64,000 nucleotides of DNA from Dipetalonema caudispina (taxonomy: Eukaryota > Nematoda > Chromadorea > Rhabditida > Onchocercidae), in assembly GCA_013365325.1 (NCBI GenBank), contig JABVXV010000022.1, positions 248,001-312,000 on the forward strand, given 5' to 3'. The position numbers and the translations under genes were made by a program. The notes beneath the pieces were generated by a model. That model saw only the letters and a list, made by a program, of their open reading frames with translations. It ran no database searches and had not been told where the DNA came from. Below, in pieces: positions 38,901-50,807 of this stretch; positions within the stretch are counted from its first letter, which is position 1; every line of letters starts with the position of its first letter.

Positions 38901-41900
38901 TCAGAACTAGTGCATGAATAAATCTAAGGGATAAACTTGAAATTCAGTTCAATAAAAATCCAGATCATAAATAGTAACTAAAATTTCAAATGTATCTCTT
39001 TACGTGAATGAACATTTAATTAACAATATGTTAAAAATTGTGGCTACTTTCTTTTCAGGTTTAATAAAGACCAGCAATACCGCTTAGTGAACAATAAAAA
39101 TAATGGATTTAAGGAAAAATAACACACACGATTAGGAAGCTGCGTGATATGTTGATAAAGTCTTGTTACATCACGTAACAGTTTGATAAAATCCTCGCAC
39201 CTCCGTTTCCATTCGTCACTCACAAATTCCTGTACCTTCTATAACTCATCAAAGTGAGAAATTAAAAAATTAACATCAAACTGCATATTATATTTTTTAC
39301 GAATACTTTATAGAATGAATAGATGGATAGTTGTGTCACAGATCCACTCCAACTCATTAGTGAAACATGAAGTTGAATAAAAACAGCTGCAGGTAAGCTC
39401 CTCAGTCAGAGATTTTTATACACCCTTAGTTGCAAGAATCCAATCTTTATTAACACAGGAGAAAGTAAATTACGTTAATTGCAGTAATGTCATGAGGTGT
39501 TGTGGAAATGAAAACTGAAAAAAAAGAAAATTCAATAACCTGGTCATCAATACCGCTGTCACTACTTCTCCTCATCACATATGAGTTCTCGTGAAGCCAA
39601 GAAAACTCCTGCAGCATTTGAATACCACGGCGACCATGCTCAAAGGGTAAATAAAACATATCGACAAAGATTGCCACCTGATCCACTCCAGTTATACTAA
39701 AACGGCTGTAAGTCAAGACGACTCATTTTTTGTGTGTTATTTTGCTTTTCAAAATCAATGCACAGAACATGTTTAGCACATACAAACGATACAATGTTTA
39801 GCAGTTTTTTAATTACTAGTCTGCTGAAAGAAATAAAACAGAGCTTGAAATACTTTGTTTCTGAATCGGAATGAACACTGCTGTCCATACTGATATCCGA
39901 TGAAACTTCCAGCATTTCCTGAATATTTCCTTTGCTTTGATCTGATGTCTCCAGTAATGGCTTTGTATCATCCTAGAAACCCGTCAGTGACGCTTATGAA
40001 ACATAAGGTAAAGTTAAAACATATCTTTGAAGGAGATCAAAAAATGTCAAGAAACCTTGGTAACCGACACCAGATCCATCGGTTCACTGTACTCAGAACA
40101 CATCGAGTTCACTGTCTGTACCACCGAGCTGTTCTAAAAATAAGTTAATGGAAAACCTTAACTAGTACTCTAAAACATGCAATACATCACTCGTGAAAAT
40201 AAGATTTACAAAACGTGTAGCTGAATTATCTCTACAACTGTGCCATTATACTCAATTTTTTGAAACTGCACCATTTTTCAAATGAGAATCAGCGATTATG
40301 TAATTAAAACTACCTCAGCGTTGAAGTAAACAATTGCTGTCTGATTGTCACCACTGTCTGGACCATTCAGTTCTCGAGTAACCAAAGAAATGCAGCTTGT
40401 TGATGGCTTTAGTTCGTTGAGTTCGTTAGCTTCAGCTATTTCAACAGAAACAGATCTGAAACATTTTGAGACTGAAAACGTCATGAACATTCCAAAGCCG
40501 ATTTTACTGAAATAAAATATGGTTTCAACAAATCTGAGCAGAAACATTAACTTACGGATGAGAATTTGTTGACGACTCGGCGGTAAAGTATTCAATCCAT
40601 TTCTTAATACCCTCATCTAGAGCTTTTAATGGATGGTATAATCGTTTCGGCGAAGCATTCTCAACAATATGTGCTGCAACAGGAACTACATCACCTGCCT
40701 CTAATATAGCATCTGATTCCGCTTCTGAAAGGAATCAAAAGCAGTATAAAAGTGGAGGAAAAAATACAAAACCATTGACTTACTGACTTTCGAGATCCAT
40801 CCTTAAGTTTTGTGTATATTTAAATCTCCAGTCTTCTACTACAGATAGAAAAAAACTCCTTAATGTTATAGAATGCATAAAAAAATGCAAACTACATCTA
40901 AAATCACATTATTTTTAAATATATGGATGTCAACTAATAGTAACACACAACTCACTCCTTCAGAAAAACTGTACCTTACCAATACAATCTCCAAATGATC
41001 AAAAATAAGCATTGTGGCGATACCTTCCAAGACATCAGCATCTGCATGACAGCTATTCCATTCCGCTAATGTATAGAACGGCAAAAAATTGGCCTCATAA
41101 CGACAGTTCGGATTCAACAAAATTCCTGCGATTTCCTCTTTCAGTCGTACAGGCCTGTAACACTTTTCATAAATAATTTCGATGCCAGCACAAGCAAGGA
41201 ATATTTTTTTTAAATCATTACACATGCACACCTTCCTGCAAATGGACCCAGAAAAACCCGCTTAGGGTCATAATCATTGGCATGCAAATTATCCCAAACC
41301 ACCGGTTTTCTTTGTAATACAGCAGTAACACGTCGAATGTGTTCGATCGTAATTTCACGAGACACCACTCGAGGTCCTGAAATATACCTATTTTATTGAT
41401 TCCTCATCAGATTAATTCTGTCAGGATCAAAATCTCACATAAAAAGATAATGAAGTTACAAGCTCTCAAACATTGTTTCAACATTTACAATGCAAAACAC
41501 ACCCGTCCACAAAACATGTATATCAGCAACCAATTTTTTACCCAGCGTAAGTAAATAGTCCGATTCTTCCAATGATGGATTCGCTCGTGACTCACAGTAC
41601 TCTACAAAAGAAATTCACATCTGAAAGGGTATGCTGCCACGAAACCATACGGATAAGTAACAGTAGTGTCTTCGAAAAAGTGCTCTCCCAGATAAATTAG
41701 AAAAATGCTAAATGACTGACTAAAAGGCGTGTGAAGCAAAACTTGGTATGGAGTTACCTGTAGGACAAAAAAAGAAATGAGGACACTTCAAAAATTCATA
41801 TAGAGAATTAGCAACAGTTAACTGGGCCATAACAATAGATGAAAACTGCTTTTTGTCGACATCATTCAATGCCATATCAATATCATCGAACAATAGCGCA

Positions 41901-42612
41901 AACGCATCACATCCTAAACAGCGTACCTAGAAAAGGACACCATAAGAGAAAGCTAATCAGTTGAACAGGATACAAAGATACTGTCTTTCGGCTTCCTTTC
42001 AAAAACAGCTACTTACTGTGAAACTTTTCAGTGAATCAGAATTTATGTAAATACAACCAACCTGCTCAGATTTGTCATGTAGAGCTTTGATTTCTTTTTC
42101 ACTTGAATAAATAATATCAATTCCAGGAGACAACGCGTACACAAATGTAACATTTTCCATCCTTGCTGTTTGGATCAAAGATTGTAATAACTCTGTAAGT
42201 GAACAAATAGGGTATTCCCATCCTAAATTCTTGCCTCTGTTATGAGAAACAAAAGTGTGCAGAGTTGTTAATTTACAAACCACCAACCTACTTCATCCGA
42301 ATTGTACAACTGCCTCCACTCAGCTCTATGCTTCAAGTCATCTTTTGGTGCGTAAATGTAAGTGTTCATTCCCAGACGTTTCATTCTGGCGAATAAATCT
42401 CTCCGCTGGTCTGCTGTCCATGGCCGTCCATAGAATCCTGTTTTCAAATTGTTTTCTTTAATAGAGCCAAACAAAAAATATCGTTAAATAAACCAAAATA
42501 TAGTACTGTATACAGCTAAACTTTCATTTTCTCTCATACCTTCAACGATACCACACAAGAACTGCGCTGCACGACGCTCTTTCTCAGCTTTTGTTTTAGA
42601 GCGCGTCTGCAT
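35959..42612 (-). CDS. oga-1: O-GlcNAcase (protein O-GlcNAc hydrolase, GH84)
   Basis: This enzyme removes O-linked N-acetylglucosamine from Ser/Thr of nuclear and cytoplasmic proteins, opposing O-GlcNAc transferase. The minus-strand catalytic domain comes from 42612-42540 (start MQTRSKTK, then FLCGIVEG), 42437-42288 ([22 protein letters not shown]), 42192-42062 ([11 protein letters not shown]), 41926-41758, 41601-41503, 41376-41232 ([10 protein letters not shown]) and 41154-41024 (NPNCRYEAN). The catalytic Asp pair is intact in LLFDDID (codons at 41882-41887). An acidic linker follows (about 40725-39850). The stalk comes next, with FYLPFEHG at about 39640 and further exons near 39200, 38700 and 38450. 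The acetyltransferase-like domain lies at about 38040-35959 and ends in LILMGHSL. The reading frame is open upstream of the start to an acceptor at about 42665, so a further 5' exon is possible. Exact ends of the linker and C-terminal exons are approximate. The architecture matches full-length animal OGA. Confidence 0.9.
37701..37728. repeat. TA microsatellite in an oga-1 intron
   Basis: A run of TA dinucleotides lies between the acetyltransferase-like exons of oga-1. It has no coding role. Confidence 0.9.
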
Positions 42613-44054
42613 AATATAGCACGGAGAGCATCCAATCCAACGCACCGAAAAATCACCTCCAATATGCTAAAATTAACTGCTTACATTGCATTGCATGTAA
42701 GTTCTTTTTGCAATAAATTAATTGCAGAACAATATATTCATTTACTTATTACAACTATCATAATGCTTATACTGTAGAGTACATCATTCAGTATTGCACA
42801 ATGATATTTAAGAAACTACACAATATCAGGCGTTGATTGCACCAATACTTTCCGCTTTTTAAGAAGCAAAAAATACAACAAAACCAAATTAAAGGGCTGA
42901 TAAACTGAAACAGTAAGAGGACATATATTCTTTAATACAATTCCCAATTGATTCTTCCAACGAATGCAACATGCACCAATCGAATACGAAAAATAATGGA
43001 TAAAATTGCGCGAAAAAAAACCACTAAGACCTAAGATCTATTAAAAAATGATACAATGTGATGTCAATTTAAGCCTAATGTTAGATTTCAATCATGTATG
43101 TTTAAAAATAACACGAGATATTTTCATTGTCCATTTTGTATGAAAACCACAGGTACATCATCATTCCACACTAAATTGCTTTCATTCATCTTACTCACTC
43201 TCACTCTCTTTCCCTCTCTCTCTCTCTCTCTCTCTCTCATTTCCTCCATGATTTTGGATTTATTCAAATATTCCTCCCACACAATTTAAACACATTTAAA
43301 ACTAACTTAAATCTAACTAACGTATGCACAAACCATCAATGGACAATAGCGACAGCTATGTAGTGTATGTCATATTGGCGAACCGTATCCGAACCTATTT
43401 CGTTTATTTCCAATAGGTGGCATCAATGAGTTCTCGTTGTTCTGCGTCATTTGTTATCAACTAATTTTCATTCTATCATTATAATTAATGTTCCCACTTC
43501 TTTATCTATATCATCTTATCATAAATAGTAATATTAATCAACTTTCCAGATGCTTTCTTAAAAATATTATCAAGCTATCACTCTAATCTAACCCATCTTT
43601 ATCCAATCTGACCAATCCATACTCTCGACATTGACCACCTCATTATGTTTCTTTTTCTTTTGTTTAATACTTAGAAACGAACTTCAGGTTTACACTTCTT
43701 TTTATGAATTAAATCTTTTTGCTAACAGCTAAAATATACTCTGTATGTGCTTTCCTGACAACAGTACCTTTATCCATTGGTATATACCGGATTCTACAAG
43801 TTTATATTCAAAAAGCTCAATGATTTGCATATATTAAGTAACAGTTTGATTCAGAGATGCAATATTATATGAAAACTTTTCACGCAAGTGTCATTCTTCA
43901 AAAAATTATTGATACTTTTTTTTGTAGCTTCTTTTTACAATCTTAAGCAATATATATCATCAGGTTTACCGTGCTTGATTCCGTGCAAATATTTTTGATT
44001 GGATATGGGGTACGACCATGAATAAGTCTTGTTAACATTCAAAATTTCAGAATT
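42613..44054. promoter_or_regulatory. Shared upstream region of divergent oga-1 (-) and mtm-9 (+)
   Basis: The two start codons face away from each other across about 1.4 kb, so regulatory sequence for both is expected here. A 26-base CT tract at 43213-43238 (GA on the other strand) is the most obvious element; GAGA-type tracts often mark nematode promoters. A TTTTAG acceptor at about 42665 and a TTTCAG acceptor at 44045-44050 (four bases before the mtm-9 ATG) are probable cis- or trans-splice sites for the two first exons. No other gene was seen. Confidence 0.5.
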
Positions 44055-47000
44055 ATGGAGTTGTCGGAGGCAATAGAACGGCCACGTGTAGATAACGTAT
44101 TCCTACGAAAAGGTCCTCGACAACCACAGCAAGGTTCACTAGCCCTCATTGGACATCATATGATTTTTTCACCGTCTTCCAGTTCAGCAAACTCTCCAAA
44201 CGGAAAGGAACATAGCAATGAACTTTGGGTATAATTAATTTAATAACGGAATAACAATTTACGGATTGTCTATGTCACTGAATGACTCGCTTGATAGGTT
44301 TTTAGGCAGATCGTGTTTAACATAACTAGCTATAGTTTATTCGTATGTCCAGATTGACAATCCCGATCATTCTCCTACATTTGTGATTCAATTGTATATT
44401 AAGGCTTTTGGAAGTTGAGATGTTGAGTGTATAGATAAGGCCTGGTCCATATTCTTCTCAGACTCGATGTAGGTTCCCAGACGTGTTTTTGTAGTAGTAC
44501 ATTACATTCATAAGATACGTATGAGTGTTATTCAGAAGTCGCTTTTGAGTCGAGATTTTCATTTGATAGGTTGTTAGTGCTGTTGGATTGGTGTTACTGA
44601 AAGTTATGCAAGAATGATGAAAGAAAGGCAATAGTTTCAGCTTCTCCATCGTGCAGTGGATCGTGTCGTGGTAGAACCGATCGTTAAAGATAGCTTAAAT
44701 CGTAGTGGAAAACTGATTTTAAAGTGCAAAAACTTCATGATCTGTATTTTTGAAATCGATGATTTGGATGACTGCCTCGCTGTTGCACGTTCTATCGAGA
44801 AATTATCTAATTTAAGCAAGTTATTATTATTACTGTCGTTGTTGTTTATTGCTATTTATTATCACTAATTATTAATCGTTGTTACTAGTTACTGTTTGTT
44901 ATTAATTATTATTCACATATTATTGGAACACCTGGAAGGTACGAATGAGTGGATTTGAAAATTGTATGATAGCTGTATCGATGTCATTATTAAATATCTG
45001 TGGTTTATGATATTTAACTTTACTTTTTTCTCAAGAAAAAGAAGTGGTAAACAGATTATTACTTTTCAGAAGGTATACAGCACGACTATCCATTTTACTA
45101 TCGATGTCCTTTCACTGTATTAGATAATGGATGGACTGCTTTTGATGCTGAGCAAGAATATGCGAAGTTAATGATACGGTGCAAAGATGGATGGCGTATA
45201 AGTGCTGTCAACAAGGGCTTTCGGGTATGATACCTCTTCTACTGCTTAGTGTTATTAACGTCTCATCGGTATGAGTAAAAGTGATAATGTTTGTCATGTC
45301 TGCTTCAATGGTGCCTGTTGCGTTGTACTTTCTCAATTTTTGTCCGGGTGTGATTGAGATGCAGTCGATATAAACGAGCCTTCGGTATATTACCCACAAC
45401 AGTTGTGTGTGAAGATTTTTTTGACTACTAAGTTCGATGCAAATGCACGGAAAACTGTGAGTAATGAAATAAATGAAGTACAGTTCAGTAAATTTGACTT
45501 TTCACGATCAGCAAATAATCAGAAATATATACGAACAGACTGTCGAGTCTTAGACAATTACAAGAATGTGCTGGATGGTTTTTACATAGTTCTTTTAAAT
45601 AGGTATGTAGTACGTATCCTGAAATGGTAATTGTACCGAAGGGTATTGGCGATGATTATCTTAGAATATCTGCTACTTTTCGAGATGGTGGACGTTTTCC
45701 CGTACTAAGCTTTTATCATGGAGAAACGAAGGTTTGTTGTGGTAATCGTTGGTTTCGTAGTAAATATTTCCCTTGATATATTTAGATAAAATGTCATTCA
45801 TTTTTCATGTTTTGGTACGACAAAGTGTTACTTTTAAAATGGTGTAATTATATATTTTAGTCTTGTCTTATCCGTTGCGGACAACCTCTAGTTGGCCCTA
45901 CAAATCGGCGGTGTAAAGAAGATGAAACAATCCTGAACTCTTTATTGTCCTCGACAAGTAAAGGAGTTATTGTAGACACACGTACGAAAGCTCTTGCACA
46001 AAGCGCTAAAAATAAAGGTGCATCCAGTAACATGTCTCGTTTAATTTTATGTCTGTTGACTGTTTTGCAAAATGTATCGCTGCCACCGCAGGATAAAACT
46101 TCACTGTTTGACCGCTGGATTTTGAGCAAAGGCAATAGTAAGTGATATAATCCCACGAGTTTTTTCAAATCTAAAATTTCATTGAAAAACATCTTGTACG
46201 TATGAAAGTTCAGCTGGGGCATTGTGTAGCAGCTTTTCAAACTGTAGAGTCGGTCAGTATGAAGTTGTACCTTTTCATAATCTTTTCTCCCAGGATTTTC
46301 AGGAAAATATTTTTGAGACTGGATGAAATGACTAATTTGAAATAACTTGAAATTACTAGGAATCAGGTGCCCATACTACGTAAATACACATGTAGTTTGG
46401 AAATATTTTTGGAAGTCAAGTTTGGAAATACTTAATTTTTCTTGGTTAAAGGTGGTGGGTGTGAGTCGCAGATGTTTTATTCGCAGTGGAAATATATGTA
46501 TGGTGGCACTCCGCGAATCAAAGAAATTCATGATGCATTGGCTAAATTAGTTGAATGTAAGTTTCGTAATGATCTCTCGGTTACACTGCGATGATCTCTA
46601 TGTTTTCGGAACATCAAGCACGCGACTTCAGCATAGTTTTTCTATTGTTTTGCATGACAGTTATCCACTCTATCGTTTTTCATTTCAAAACTTTTAAGTC
46701 GTATGTGATTCCGCTCTGTTGTAGCGCTATCAGCTTTCGGTCTCACATATTCTGATATTCCTGTATTTAGCATTCTCACGTTCTTCAAGTCTAATTCTGC
46801 CGTAGGAAGAAAATAAAAAAAAAAAGTTGGCGAAGGCTGTCTATGCAGTACCTTTCTATTATTTTTAAACAGCATTCGATTTTCGCTTCCAAGGAATGAC
46901 CTTGTTATAGTGTGTACAGAAACGAATATCAGTGTTGATCGTTGGATATCTCGTCTTGGTTCTTGTGGCTGGCTTCAATTTGTCTCTGATATGCTAACCT

Positions 47001-49116
47001 GTGCAGCAACAGTGGCCCAATGTGTACATTGTGAAGGTAGTGCAGGTCTGTTATCCATACTTTATTTTATTTTTTTCACCTGTTTAATCAACTTCTGCAA
47101 GAAGTATGTCTTTACAAAAAATTAGTAACATATTTGTTCAACTTCACATATTTATTCATAAAATTATAACGAATAAATGTGCAAAAGCGATGCATATTCT
47201 TCGGGAACTTAAATTAGAATATCATCTCCTCCCATTCGTTAAAGATTGCTAGATTCTTAAGATAAATTATTTCTGGATTTTATGTTTTGTGAACAGTTTG
47301 TCAAAATGCTTCCAGGAGCCAGTTTGGTGGGACTATTTTCCATTGTTTATTTTTTCCTGTTCCAACTTTCGATAAGTTGACGACTTGTCTAAAAGGTTTG
47401 ACTGTAATAAACTTTTGGAAGTATTTGCTGTTAAAAAAAACGGAGCAATTTAATTCGTTTGCTTATTGGATACATTATTGCTTTTCTAAAAATATATCAT
47501 AGCATGATAAAAAAGCCCATATGCATACTGTTTTTGCTTAAATTCAGTGTTCATCTTACACATTAGATGTTTTTTTAAACGACTGTGTTTTAAATCCTCT
47601 AATTATAGAATATATTGTCTGCAAACAAGGTAAACACAAACTGTTCGGATATTATTATGCGGTTTTTGGGAAGGGTGGAAAGTTTTACTAGTCTCTGTTT
47701 GTACGAATTATTAGTCTCACTCAACAGCATCAGTAGCTTTGGGCTTAATAGTTATTGTCAAATTTTTTCAGTTTAAATTTTCACCTCTCTTCTGAGAAGT
47801 TATGCTCAAAGCAATCGTTTCCAGAGGTCCCAGTAGTAGTGCATGGTGCTGAAGGAACCGATTCAACGCTTTTGATAACATCACTGGCACAGCTTCTGCT
47901 AGATTCGGATTCTCGCACTATTCGAGGGTGAGTTGAATTGTCTCTTAATGTCCATTCGACAATCGTTTTGTGAAAGTTTGCTTGGATAAAGCGTTATTTC
48001 CAGTTTCGAATCTTTGATTGAACGAGAATGGATTTGTGCTGGCCATCCTTTCTCCTATCGATGCGCCCATTCAGCCTTTGCTACCGGTGGTATCACAGGA
48101 CCATATGAATCTCCCGTGTTTCTTTGCTTCTTGGATTGTGTTTGGCAGGTCAGTCGCTTCAAAAGTTGTTATAATCATTTGTTTAAGCGACTCTAAATTC
48201 CTACTGATCCTTTATTTTGTCTAAACATTATTTAAAGGTGTACCAGCAATTCCCGTGCTCATTTGAATTTACCGAAGAATTCCTCATATTTCTGTTCGAA
48301 CATGCTTATGCTTCCGAGTTTGGATCTTTCCTCGGTAATTCTTACAATTTTATTCAGCTGTATAAAGTGGTTTATGTAACATCTCATTCTTCTTTAATTT
48401 ACTATGAACTATACGAACTAAACTTCATGCACAGCGACACGCCAAGATAATTTTGCAACGTCCATTTCAGTGGAAAAATTCAATGACGAAAATGAGCCAA
48501 TAAGTTATATATATATATAACTTTAACACGATTGTCTGTAATTTATAATTTTTTTAGGGAATAGTGAGAAAGAAAAGGCACGATTTGAAGTTAAAACGCG
48601 AACAGTGTCACTTTGGTCGTATGTGAATAACCCTGAAATATTGCGTACCTACGTGAACGCTTTGTATGAACCTAATCCAGCAGTGTTGTGGCCCTGCGTT
48701 GCTCCACAGAGTATAGTAAGCCTTGTTGTATTTCATCTGTTTCATGTGATTTGTTGTTTGGTAATTGAAATCATTTTCGAGCTTTCAGGCGTTTTGGGAG
48801 CGTCTGTTTTTGCGATGGATTCGTGATTGGAAACAAATGGATGGTATAAAGCAGACAGTAATGCAATGGAAAGCACGTGAAAAGGAATTGCAATCAAAAG
48901 TGTTGATACTGCGCAGGTTTTGTTTTTTTCGTTATTCTTTTCTTTTTTTTTTTTATTCTACTGTGGCATCTTTTGAGATGCTGATGTCCTTATGTTGTTT
49001 GAATTTCATTTCTTCAGATTTATTTAACTCATAGTAACAATTTCTATAATGAAGTTACTTTCAGACAACTTATGGAATTATCAAAGGATATACAACTCAC
49101 TAGCGCGGTACATTGA
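44055..49116 (+). CDS. mtm-9: Myotubularin-related protein 9 (catalytically inactive)
   Basis: Thirteen exons close in phase to 567 codons: 44055-44228, 44641-44815, 45070-45224, 45603-45731, 45861-46017, 46452-46556, 46911-47036, 47825-47927, 48004-48148, 48238-48334, 48558-48715, 48789-48916 and 49065-49116. Vertebrate MTMR9 is about 550 residues. The order is PH-GRAM (PRVDNVF, LIGHHMIF), then the phosphatase-like domain (GGRFPVLSFYH, CGQPLVG, DTRTKALA, RTIRGFESLIEREW, FPCSFEF, HAYASEFG), then a short coiled coil (KELQSKVLILRRQL). The P-loop position reads HGAEGTDST (47842-47868), without the catalytic Cys and Arg, the known MTMR9 state. Such pseudophosphatases dimerise with active myotubularins (MTMR6/8 group) and control PI3P/PI(3,5)P2 turnover and endocytosis. 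Intron 2 uses a GC donor. The ATG lies four bases after a TTTCAG acceptor, as for a trans-spliced mRNA. Confidence 0.93.
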
Positions 49117-50265
49117 TGTATTGCTTCTTTTCATGTTAACACATCGTTATGTATCATGAATATTTGCTAGCGAAAAACATGCGTTTGCTTCTAACGGGAG
49201 TGAATATCTTGAATTAACAGTAGGGCTTAGCTACTTACGAACTGATCTGCAAGCAGTAGGTTAGGTCTATTTCATCATTTTTGTTACTTTTTTGATTATC
49301 GTATTCCCACGAATTGTTGTTTTGATTTTTTTTGCATCTAAAGATTCTATCCCCAAGTCTCGAATCTTTGATGATGGTCGAGTTTCTATATCACCTAATA
49401 ACTTCAGTGACCTCGTTTCTATTTATATGCAAACACACGTCGAACACAGCGATGCGCGATTAATACCTTTTGAATTTGATAGCTAACCGTTTCAGAATTA
49501 CTTCTTGCTGGTAAAATGGTAATAGCTCATTCTCTCTGAAGTCTGCAATCAGTTTTGCTAACTGCTTTTTTTTCCTGATTTGGTTCTTTTCGAAACTCCC
49601 AAAATGTTGTATGGAAATGATTTTTAAACATCTTTTTGATCTCAATCCATGTTTTTTTTGCGCTTTATTTTCTAATATTTTTTTGGAATTGTTCGCAATG
49701 AATACGAACAAAGTAGCAGGTTTGGAAAGCCTCACGCGAATGATGCACCTTACGAAGTAGTTTCACGGATATTATGGACAGATATTTTTGTACATTTTAA
49801 CAATCCCGTGTAATTCAAAGATGGTTTTTTCTCTACAATGCTTCGTTCATATTGGCTTAGGCTGTTTTCATTGATTGTTTATTCTTAACTGCATGTAAAT
49901 ATTGCTTTGTAATTCCTAACTTTTAAGCTGTTCCGCTGAAGCGATATACAGTACAACATCGGTGATAATGTCCCTGTCCAAATTCTATATTCTATATTGT
50001 TCAGTAATTTTGTATCGACTACATGTATAAATTATAAATGATGTAGCTTGTACACAATGACCACTGCAGCTTTACTGAATGCAAAATAATAGCTTTGAAT
50101 TCATTGTATGAACAACAGCAAATCTTCACGTTAATGGTGAGTAGAACGGAAATAGTTTATACTTATCCAACTTCTGAGAAGACATTCGTAGGGAAGTTCT
50201 TTGTTGGATACACTACAGCACCATTTAAAACATTGCTTTTAAGAGCTGCATCGTGGAAGCGGAAC
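49117..50265. other. Convergent 3' region between mtm-9 and the small minus-strand gene
   Basis: This holds the 3'UTRs of both neighbours. Two open stretches (about 49170-49254 and 49337-49486) look protein-like in the mtm-9 direction, but their phases do not connect to the last mtm-9 exon or to each other. I leave them unassigned; they could be alternative 3' exons or degenerate sequence. Confidence 0.4.
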
Positions 50266-50673
50266 TTATTTCGTGTACAACTCATCAATTTTCTTTGCAA
50301 TATTAATGAAGAAGTCCTTCACATCCTTCATAATCTTCTTCTTGTCAATATCATCATACTTCATCTTCAGCATCTAGAAATATCTCTTTGGTTGTAATAC
50401 CATTAAACCGGTTGTAGTGGACATAGAGGAAAGTTCCAACCTTCTTGCAATGCCAACAAATTGAAATCCAACTTGGTTGTAACTGCACTACATTCTTTAC
50501 CAATATAACGATTACAAAATTTTTACCTTCCATAATTTCACCACGTAGTTGTACAATATTTTGTAGTGTTTGTTCACCTGGCACTGGAAGTCACATGTCT
50601 GAAATCAAGTACTGTTTTGGAATGCAGATCTTATACAAGAAGCTAGAAAACAACAAACGTAGTGCATAGTCAT
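50266..50673 (-). CDS. Small unknown protein, 91 codons, probable downstream gene of an operon
   Basis: Minus-strand exons 50673-50637, 50583-50527, 50482-50409 and 50373-50266 join in phase to 91 codons with a stop. The start codon sits six bases after a TTTTGCAG acceptor, which fits trans-splicing. The N-terminus is short and hydrophobic (MTMHYVCCFLASL), perhaps a weak signal peptide. The middle (QNIVQLRGEIME) and the C-terminal third (KKKIMKDVKDFFINIAKKID) look like charged amphipathic helices. I do not recognise the family. Introns are short (53, 44 and 35 bases), and the last is near or below the usual nematode minimum, so the third junction is the weakest part. The gene begins about 134 bases downstream of the stop of the LRRNT-type gene on the same strand. 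Confidence 0.4.
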
Positions 50674-50807
50674 AATTCCCTGCAAAACAGGTATGTTCAG
50701 CAGTGGAACTAGGCTGATGAGAAAAAGAAAGTCTGTGGTGCTATGATGCTCACTCCGCCACATCATAGTTGTATTTTTTTAAACGATACAACTGGAAGAC
50801 GGTAGTG

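Noticed and set aside
46018..46145. Open frame continuing after the mtm-9 exon ending at 46017
   Set aside because: It is intron read-through. Splicing G|GTGCAT at 46017 to 46452 restores the conserved KGGGCESQ...QWKYM segment of MTMR9.
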